Positions 12,001 through 15,935 of a stretch of 18,435 nt of DNA are shown piece by piece (position 1 is the stretch's first letter; every line of letters starts with the position of its first letter). The notes under the pieces were generated by a model. The model saw only the letters and a list, made by a program, of their open reading frames with translations, was not told the DNA's origin and searched no databases. The translations under genes and the position numbers were made by a program. Origin of the DNA: Echinococcus granulosus (lineage: Eukaryota; Platyhelminthes; Cestoda; Cyclophyllidea; Taeniidae); assembly GCF_000524195.1 (NCBI RefSeq), contig NW_020170420.1:8428-26862 (forward strand), given 5' to 3'.

Positions 12001-13411
12001 GAACCACTGTCGAATAGTTCGAGCAGTGGTGACGCCGCAAATGACAGCATAAAAGGTATATATGCAGAGTTTTGTGCCTGAGTAGTCAGTATTTTTATGT
12101 CAGCGTCTTCTCCTTACTCTGTATTGGTACTGTCAACATCTTTAAATTTCGTCTTTTGTGGTAGAGCTGAGGACGCTTATACTATTTAAGTAGTTACATT
12201 CCTCATTTGGTAGGAAGTCTTCAACTGACCGGTCACCTCGGTGATGTAATGAAGGAGTCGGTTGCAATCGCGCATACCTTTGCCAGTAATTTTGTAGTTT
12301 CTGACGAAGTAATTCGTCAACGACTGGAGAATTCTACAACCACAACATCTCATGCACATAGATTTCTTCGAGATGCAAAAATCCATCTACACGTACCTCA
12401 AGGAGCGACTCCCAAGGTTTGTTTTGGCCCCTTATATTTTTCTGCTGCCAGAAATCCGATTAAAATTGTCCGAGTTTTTGTTGGTAGTGATTAGTCAGTT
12501 TGAAACGAATGAATAAATGTATCAGTTGCCTCCTTCAACTCACCATCGCCAAGATTCGTTCACAAAGTCCTTGTCTGGGTCCTGATCTAGCTTTGGTCTA
12601 TCCATTATCCTTCTCGTGGCCTACTTGTTTGATCAAAATTGGATTAAAATTACCTATCAGGGGGAGATTTCTCCATACCATCATTCACGGTGTTTTTTAG
12701 CTCTTGGATCTTTCCGAAGGTGATTGCATATTCATACTTCGGTAATTATTTCGTATAAAGACTGGGTCATTACCTCATGATTTGAGCTTGTTGACATTTC
12801 ACTGGTCGTCCTTGGGTGATACTCTCATTGTCTAACTCATACTTCTCTTTTTTTTCAATTTCTCAGTTCCCAATGCACTGCATTTGAAGTAAGTATAAGA
12901 CATGCTGATCTTTATCTTCCTGTCCTCAAATGTTTATTTCACTGTGTAGGACGGTCCTTCAGCCGGTATCACTATGGTTACAGCTCTCCTTAGTCTGGCC
13001 TGCAACCTTCCTGTGCGTCCTGATTTGGCTATGACTGGTGAAATCAGTCTCACTGGAAAAGTTCTTCCAGTCGGTGGAATCAAAGAGAAGGTCATTGCGG
13101 TAGGTTCTATTCCGTGAAGGATTCATCTGATACGCCTTTATCAGCACCCTTCCCTCCCCCATAAAACCCCTTTCATCGTAAAGGGCCAGGACTTATTTAG
13201 CCGAGCTAAACAACTTGCGGAGGTGGATCTACATATCTTTCTTTCGTCCACTTTTTTGCAGGCTAAGAGAGTTGGCGTGAAAACGGTGATTCTGCCGGAG
13301 ATGAATAGGAAGGACTACGAAGACCTAGCCGACTTCATTAAGACTGACCTCGGGGTGCACTTTGTGCGCCACTACTCAGAGGTCTTCCCCATCGCCTTCC
13401 CAGCACAGTAA
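1..13411 (+). CDS. LONP1: Mitochondrial Lon protease (LONP1 orthologue), spliced, 5' end outside window
   Basis: ATP-dependent AAA+ serine protease of the mitochondrial matrix that degrades oxidised and misfolded proteins and binds mtDNA (family knowledge). Joined exons: 1-24, 195-221, 3916-4228, 4322-4438, 4512-4588, 6202-6526, 6602-6672, 8388-8665, 8742-8830, 8906-9044, 9897-10019, 10308-10451, 10952-11191, 11271-11411, 11794-12055, 12214-12416, 12950-13099, 13262-13411. All phases match, giving 956 visible residues (human LONP1 is 959). Residue numbers in these entries count from the codon at 3-5. Order: presequence (1-30), substrate-binding N-domain (about 60-318), coiled coil (about 319-440), Walker A GPPGTGKT (507-514), Walker B with D574/E575, sensor 1 N624, Arg fingers R634/R636, sensor 2 R694, then protease Ser861/Lys904. 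It ends without a peroxisomal targeting tripeptide, which argues against LONP2. The first two exons are less certain than the rest; the initiator ATG is not in the window. Confidence 0.97.
195..221 (+). CDS. LONP1: Lon exon b: 27-nt presequence microexon
   Basis: Flanked by a pyrimidine-rich acceptor (ccatctgccag, with a branch-like ctaat upstream) and a perfect gtaagt donor. Only the phase-1 reading is open: REIAYTLR with split codons on both sides. Joined to 3916 it gives [11 protein letters not shown], arginine-rich and lacking acidic residues, ending in an RFS-type context typical of matrix-processing sites. It is 27 nt, so skipping it keeps the frame. This is a prediction without homology support. 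Confidence 0.45.
222..3915 (+). other. Very long Lon intron (about 3.7 kb)
   Basis: No exon that I can recognise on either strand. Short open frames on both strands at 1882-2200 overlap each other and look like no family I know; they may be decayed repeat sequence. 2480-2710 is richer in GC than its surroundings and 3280-3640 is AT-rich. The intron starts gtaagt and ends ccaaagcag, an acceptor with a weak pyrimidine tract. Confidence 0.5.
3916..4228 (+). CDS. LONP1: Lon exon c: presequence end and start of N-domain
   Basis: Encodes residues 18-120. The first residues (FCYRFSST) look like the end of a presequence. A Pro/Ser/Gly-rich linker follows, then [15 protein letters not shown] and [11 protein letters not shown], matching the conserved start of the LON substrate-binding domain (human [22 protein letters not shown]), and YAGVFLKK. 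The donor is GA|gttagt. The 5' boundary could instead be 3944 (after ccacaag) with a phase-2 partner; the body from about 4050 on is certain. Confidence 0.93.
4322..4438 (+). CDS. LONP1: Lon exon d: N-domain
   Basis: Encodes residues 122-159, including [17 protein letters not shown] and IRMLVIGHR, aligning closely with human SDVVESLDEIYHTGTFAQI and LRMIVMGHRR. It enters after the first two bases of an Asp codon and leaves after two bases of an Arg codon. The flanking introns are 93 and 73 nt. Confidence 0.96.
4512..4588 (+). CDS. LONP1: Lon exon e: N-domain hinge
   Basis: Completes HRR and encodes residues 161-185 ([15 protein letters not shown]..., then SSDEKP). This part of LONP1 is variable; human HRRVHISRQLEVEPEE is the counterpart. 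The acceptor is tttgtag and the donor is gtgagt. The assignment rests on the preserved phase and the HRR junction. Confidence 0.9.
4589..6201 (+). other. Lon intron, 1613 nt
   Basis: Contains a short (TTA)n tract at about 4613-4630 and a perfect 9-bp inverted repeat with a 2-nt spacer at 5093-5112. The open frames at 5214-5493 face each other on the two strands and show no recognisable protein. I see no gene. Confidence 0.7.
6202..6526 (+). CDS. LONP1: Lon exon f: charged linker and N-domain helices
   Basis: Encodes residues 187-293. It begins with a basic stretch (FRRVRKAAH), passes through an acidic Ser/Glu-rich low-complexity linker, and ends with [23 protein letters not shown], nearly identical to human [23 protein letters not shown]. 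The same basic-then-acidic linker exists in human LONP1. The acceptor is cacccag and the donor is CG|gtgaat. Confidence 0.95.
6602..6672 (+). CDS. LONP1: Lon exon g: N-domain
   Basis: Encodes residues 295-317, [23 protein letters not shown], matching human [23 protein letters not shown]. It leaves after one base of a Gly codon (G|gtgggt). The 75-nt intron before it is short; the one after is 1715 nt and carries a diverged copy of this donor region. Confidence 0.97.
6673..8387 (+). other. Lon intron, 1715 nt, with duplicated donor segment
   Basis: Mostly featureless. At 7215-7264 lies a diverged, ungapped copy (37 of 50 positions) of 6666-6715, which spans the end of exon g and the start of this intron. 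A cryptic 23-nt exon-like block sits at 7199-7221. No other coding segment is recognised. Confidence 0.7.
8388..8665 (+). CDS. LONP1: Lon exon h: coiled-coil region before AAA+
   Basis: Encodes residues 319-410. [20 protein letters not shown] and [18 protein letters not shown] correspond to human [20 protein letters not shown] and HRKYLLQEQLKIIKKELG. The long helix is rich in Glu, Lys and Gln and is the family coiled coil that links the N-domain to the ATPase and helps in substrate handling. The donor is gtaagt, phase 0. Confidence 0.98.
8742..8830 (+). CDS. LONP1: Lon exon i
   Basis: Encodes residues 411-439: [20 protein letters not shown] then VLDNHSSEF, matching human [19 protein letters not shown]. 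It is flanked by 76-nt and 75-nt introns and leaves after two bases of the Asn codon. Confidence 0.97.
8906..9044 (+). CDS. LONP1: Lon exon j: entry to AAA+ domain
   Basis: Encodes residues 441-486. [33 protein letters not shown] and DDVKKRIL are near-identical to human LONP1. It ends in phase 0 at a gtgagt donor. Confidence 0.98.
9045..9896 (+). other. Lon intron, 852 nt
   Basis: I see nothing beyond splice signals. It ends with a long pyrimidine tract and ttgcag. The minus-strand open frames here have no recognisable content. Confidence 0.7.
9897..10019 (+). CDS. LONP1: Lon exon k: Walker A
   Basis: Encodes residues 487-527: [15 protein letters not shown] then the P-loop GPPGTGKTS at 507-515 (Lys513 codon at 9975), then [12 protein letters not shown]. 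The usual Lon P-loop is GPPGVGKT; here Thr replaces Val, as in many other AAA+ proteins, and should be functional. The donor is AAG|gtaaat. Confidence 0.98.
10308..10451 (+). CDS. LONP1: Lon exon l: pore loop and Walker B
   Basis: Encodes residues 528-575: [32 protein letters not shown], and the Walker B segment PLILIDE ending at D574/E575. TYVGAMPG is the conserved substrate-gripping pore loop. The exon is used from the tcaag acceptor to gtgagt and ends exactly after the Walker B Glu. Confidence 0.98.
10452..10951 (+). other. Lon intron, 500 nt
   Basis: I see nothing except a pyrimidine-rich 3' end (ttcttccacctctcag). Confidence 0.7.
10952..11191 (+). CDS. LONP1: Lon exon m: sensor 1 and arginine fingers
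   Basis: Encodes residues 576-655. [20 protein letters not shown] continues the Walker B region, followed by [19 protein letters not shown] (sensor 1 N624) and [12 protein letters not shown], where R634 and R636 are the Arg-finger candidates. All match human LONP1 closely. Phase 0 at both ends. Confidence 0.98.
11271..11411 (+). CDS. LONP1: Lon exon n: AAA+ small domain, sensor 2
   Basis: Encodes residues 656-702, starting QYLLPQAAK and ending [17 protein letters not shown], with R694 as sensor 2 (human [17 protein letters not shown]). The preceding intron is 79 nt. Phase 0. Confidence 0.98.
11412..11793 (+). other. Lon intron, 382 nt
   Basis: I see no feature. CUGACGA followed by GAAA near 11747-11775 was tested as a hammerhead core and did not fold plausibly. 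Confidence 0.65.
11794..12055 (+). CDS. LONP1: Lon exon o: start of protease domain
   Basis: Encodes residues 703-789. [15 protein letters not shown] and LSSFVGQP precede [20 protein letters not shown], the conserved entry strand of the Lon peptidase domain. A variable Ser/Asn-rich segment closes the exon, where human has a charged Lys/Asp-rich stretch. It leaves after one base of a Gly codon. Confidence 0.98.
12214..12416 (+). CDS. LONP1: Lon exon p: protease domain, with insertion
   Basis: Encodes residues 791-857. [20 protein letters not shown] and [13 protein letters not shown] match human SLEVTGQLGEVMKES and HIHLHVPEGATPK. Between them is a stretch about 14 residues longer than in human, including four consecutive Thr and a His/Arg-rich part. 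The donor AAG|gtttgt lies immediately before the catalytic DGPSAG. Confidence 0.97.
12417..12949 (+). other. Lon intron, 533 nt, with candidate poison microexon
   Basis: Contains an exon-like 22-nt block at 12867-12888 with a strong acceptor (long T-rich tract then ctcag) and a perfect gtaagt donor. Including it would bring in a stop codon at 12885-12887. Nothing else is recognised. Confidence 0.6.
12950..13099 (+). CDS. LONP1: Lon exon q: catalytic Ser-Lys dyad
   Basis: Encodes residues 858-907. DGPSAG holds the nucleophile Ser861 (codon at 12959). GGIKEK holds the general base Lys904 (second Lys; codon at 13088). [15 protein letters not shown] between them is nearly invariant in the family. 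The protease is therefore expected to be active. Confidence 0.99.
13262..13411 (+). CDS. LONP1: Lon terminal coding exon
   Basis: Encodes residues 908-956 and the TAA stop: [20 protein letters not shown], then [18 protein letters not shown]. Human LONP1 continues a few residues beyond this point. The acceptor is cttttttgcag. Confidence 0.99.
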   Translation, partial: AKRVGVKTVILPEMNRKDYEDLADFIKTDLGVHFVRHYSEVFPIAFPAQ

Positions 13412-13458
13412 TACGGAAATGATGCGTTTGCGGTCCTTATTTACGCAGTTTTCGGAGA

Positions 13459-13464
13459 ATTAAA
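13459..13464 (+). terminator. Possible Lon poly(A) signal, first
   Basis: ATTAAA, 48 nt after the Lon stop codon. It is a common variant of AATAAA; which signal is used cannot be told from sequence. Confidence 0.4.
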
Positions 13465-13503
13465 TTCCGTCACATTCAATCGTAGCCGCCTTTTACTACT
13501 TCT

Positions 13504-13509
13504 ATTAAA
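13504..13509 (+). terminator. Possible Lon poly(A) signal, second
   Basis: A second ATTAAA in a short AT-rich stretch before the sequence becomes GC-rich, a plausible end of the 3' UTR. Confidence 0.4.
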
Positions 13510-14307
13510 TTTCCTACTTTAATAAGGTAAAGAGTTCTGCTTTTCCAGCACAAGTTAGGGTTGCGTATAACGGTGACGAGTTTGGTGACGGGTCATTAAG
13601 GGCTCCGCCCTCCGTCGGGTGGCCTGGCATTCGAGCCAGGGCAGTAGCAGCCATGCCCTTCTTCAGGTCAACAATACACACTGCCGGAGTACTATCTCTT
13701 TCATCCTCAGGGGAGGCTTGGAGCCTTACACCCGTGGCAGCGATCGTAAGGGGCATTCATCCCGATTTCAACTGCTCAGTGATAAACCTTGACGTGGTGA
13801 AAGAGGTACATGCGCTGTGGTTGGGCGGATCTGTGACAACGCCTAACAGAAAATGACGTTTCCTATTTTGCAAATCGTTCTTAACGAACTGAAGCGATAT
13901 TAGCTGTGAACTACAAGGAAAAGTTACGGACCAAACTGTCTAAAATATCTGTGTGAAAATGGGAACTGGCAGACGATACTCCCTTCACTTCTATACTAAC
14001 TGGACCCAGCCGAGACAGAAATGCCTGAGCAGCGCTGAAATGAGTGAAAAGTGGCAAGGAAGAATAGACGCTAAATCCTTCCCGCACGGAGCTATGTCAA
14101 ACACCGCCCTTGACTACTTGACTTTACCTTTAGACTAATGTTTGTAGGATAAGCGATGGGCATACGTGGCGGTTAGTCGTCCTCCAGTGCAGCTTTCAAA
14201 TGGGACAAAACTCCAGAAACGGAAGAATTGCGTAAGGGGATTAGTGAAACTGCCTTCAAGTACCTGATGGTGGACCACTTAGCACTCCACCATTGTAAAT
14301 CCCTTGG

Positions 14308-14328
14308 GTGGTCTGGCCCTCAGACCAC
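14308..14328. repeat. Perfect 8-bp inverted repeat with 5-nt loop
   Basis: GTGGTCTG, loop GCCCT, then CAGACCAC. A stable small hairpin in intergenic DNA; role unknown and chance is possible. Confidence 0.5.
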
Positions 14329-15240
14329 ATCAGTAGACCCCAGGCACTTCTGTTCGTCTGTAGTACCCATTACGCTAAAGAATTGTCTTTTTTTGCCTTC
14401 GGCTACATCTTGAGTGCTAGAGTAGCATACATTTTACCTTGGCCAGCACGTATTGTGGTGTCCCAAGACTTCCCTGAAGACGAATGAGAGAATAACACTC
14501 GGGCAGAAGATATATTCGGCACAGAGAAGGTATTTGGACTACTGGCATGGCTCGAAGGCCAGCCCACCCGGCGTGGTACAGTGGCCAAGTCAAGTGTTTC
14601 CTCACCAAAACTGGGAGATAAACAATTATCGCATTATGTGTATTGTAACAGGCCTTAATTGCGGTTTTTGAATCCGCCTATTCAATTTAAGAAAGTTCGT
14701 ACAATGGCAAGAGTACTTTACGTAAACGTATAAAAATCTAAAAATTCAAAGCTTTTTGGGAGTGAACTTTAGGGGTGCAATTAAAAATGTAGTAAGACTT
14801 TAAAAGGTAGTTTAAACTTTGGTTTTTTAGAATTGAATATACAAATAGCTCAAACAAATTACAAGTCCAACTTCCTGTGTTTGATTAAATACTGAACCTT
14901 TGTTTTTATTTGAATTCACAGAATCGTTTTAGACCAAAATCGGCAATAGTCTTATTATAAAATAATTAGCTTTACTTTAATTCTTTTGTTTTATGAAATA
15001 AACTTGTTGAACCTGATCACGTAGAGAGGCGCGTTCCTGGGTGGCTGTGCGTAAATTGTTTGCCTTGCTTTCATTGGATTTGTGCGTATATTTTGCGGGT
15101 CTCATTTTCTCCTTTTGGTGTTTTTTGATTATAGCTAAAAATTAAAATTGCATAGCATCAACCCTGCAATTGACATTTCACTGTTAGTTTATCCATATCC
15201 TTTTTACTTATTATTCTTCTTGGGCAACAAATTTACCTAG

Positions 15241-15289
15241 ATGTCAGGTGAGGATGCTGATACCTTTCACAAAAAGATGTGCGCGAAAA
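15241..15289 (+). CDS. BORCS8: BORCS8 exon 1
   Basis: MSGEDADTFHKKMCAK plus one base. The N-terminus is variable in the family, so the start is chosen because this ATG opens the only frame that splices in phase (A|gtattc to ctag|TC). The 40-nt intron that follows contains tgctaat, a good branch site. Confidence 0.65.
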
Positions 15290-15935
15290 GTATTCTGTCA
15301 TCTTTCTTTGTTTCATGCTAATTTACTAGTCTACAATACCAGTGTTGATGCTGTCGTTAGCCTCGTTAACGAACCGTCAGTTGCTCTGTTCCGGATCCAG
15401 GAGCATATTCGAAAAACCGCACCTGAAATAGCCGAAGAGAGAGTAAAGTTTGCATATTTGCTAACATTTGTAGAAAAAAGCGTTTGTCTGTGCGGAAAAG
15501 TTGCAGGGTGTTAACTTTGATCTGGAGAATTCCTTGAGGTAAGCTTGAGCTTTTTTGGATGCAAATGTTTCCTCCAGTGCGATTTCCGCCTTCCCAAAGG
15601 TCGAATCTAATCTAAATACTCTCCTGAAGACGTTGGACGCCTGTAATCTTCATCGTCAACACATTTTAGCAAATCAGCAAAACAAGTTAGTTTCAACCTC
15701 CTTGTTTCCTTGGCTTGCATAACTGAGGAAATCTAATTGCTGTTTTTCTCCCTTTACTTTTTACCATGCTGCCCTGTTAGATCATAATAAATTGAATTTT
15801 CGCTGCATGCAGCATGTGATTAAGTGTGCTGTTTTTCTTTGTGTTCATCTACTCACCTTCATGTGAATGTCCAGAAAGCAGGATGATTTTGAGCTTGGTG
15901 TTGATGTCGTGGCTTTATTGGCGAACGACGTTTGA
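15241..15935 (+). CDS. BORCS8: BORC complex subunit 8, five exons
   Basis: BORCS8 is part of BORC, which recruits ARL8 to lysosomes and promotes their kinesin-driven movement (family knowledge). Joined exons 15241-15289, 15330-15442, 15474-15538, 15578-15685 and 15875-15935 give 131 residues (human 119), all phases consistent. SVDAVVSLVNEPSVALFRIQ (21-40) followed by EHIRKTAPEIAEE matches human SVYVLANEPSVALYRLQEHVRRSLPELA; LQGVNFDLENSLSAI (64-78) matches SQGAIYTVEYACSAV; KVESNLNTLLKTLD (83-96) matches RSVEGLLKQAISI. The alignment from NEPS to LSAI needs no gap, which supports the very short introns. Mainly helical, no signal peptide or membrane segment. The start ATG directly follows an acceptor-like AG. 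The last exon is less certain. Confidence 0.85.
15330..15442 (+). CDS. BORCS8: BORCS8 exon 2
   Basis: Residues 18-54, containing the family hallmark NEPSVALFRIQEH. It ends AGA|gtaaag, followed by a 31-nt intron with a gctaac branch-like motif. An alternative acceptor at 15342 would shift the phase and does not fit exon 1. Confidence 0.88.
15474..15538 (+). CDS. BORCS8: BORCS8 exon 3
   Basis: Residues 55-75, KKAFVCAEKLQGVNFDLENS then Leu. Starting at 15474 restores exactly the human spacing between PEIA and QG. A second in-frame acceptor (ttgcag, ending at 15506) would drop 11 residues. Confidence 0.82.
15578..15685 (+). CDS. BORCS8: BORCS8 exon 4
   Basis: Residues 77-111, helical, with KVESNLNTLLKTLD and NLHRQHILANQQN. 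It is reached over a 39-nt intron and leaves after two bases of a Lys codon at gttagt. Confidence 0.85.
15786..15791 (+). terminator. AATAAA overlapping an alternative BORCS8 stop
   Basis: AATAAA begins at the second base of the TAA stop (15785-15787) that would be used if splicing went to 15781. It could serve a short transcript form, or be chance in AT-rich DNA. Confidence 0.35.
15875..15935 (+). CDS. BORCS8: BORCS8 exon 5 (predicted terminal exon)
   Basis: Joined in phase it encodes KQDDFELGVDVVALLANDV and a TGA stop. The acceptor is gtgaatgtccag. The family C-terminus is not conserved, so support is only phase and an open, coding-like frame. An alternative acceptor at 15780 would end the protein after KS. 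Confidence 0.5.

Larger units (their letters stand above)
13412..15240. other. Lon to BORCS8 intergenic region
   Basis: The first 110 nt are probably the Lon 3' UTR. 13530-13860 is GC-rich, with an open minus-strand frame (13514-13756) and a 6-bp hairpin at 13623-13640. 13950-14670 has several short frames with no recognised product and an 8-bp hairpin at 14308-14328. 14690-15010 is AT-rich. The middle part may be decayed repeat sequence, which I cannot confirm. The BORCS8 promoter or 5' UTR should lie in the last few hundred bases, but I see no clear element. Confidence 0.5.

Noticed and set aside
1..13411. Peroxisomal Lon (LONP2) as the identity
   Set aside because: The N-domain, exon content and C-terminus match mitochondrial LONP1, and there is no SKL-like tripeptide at the end.
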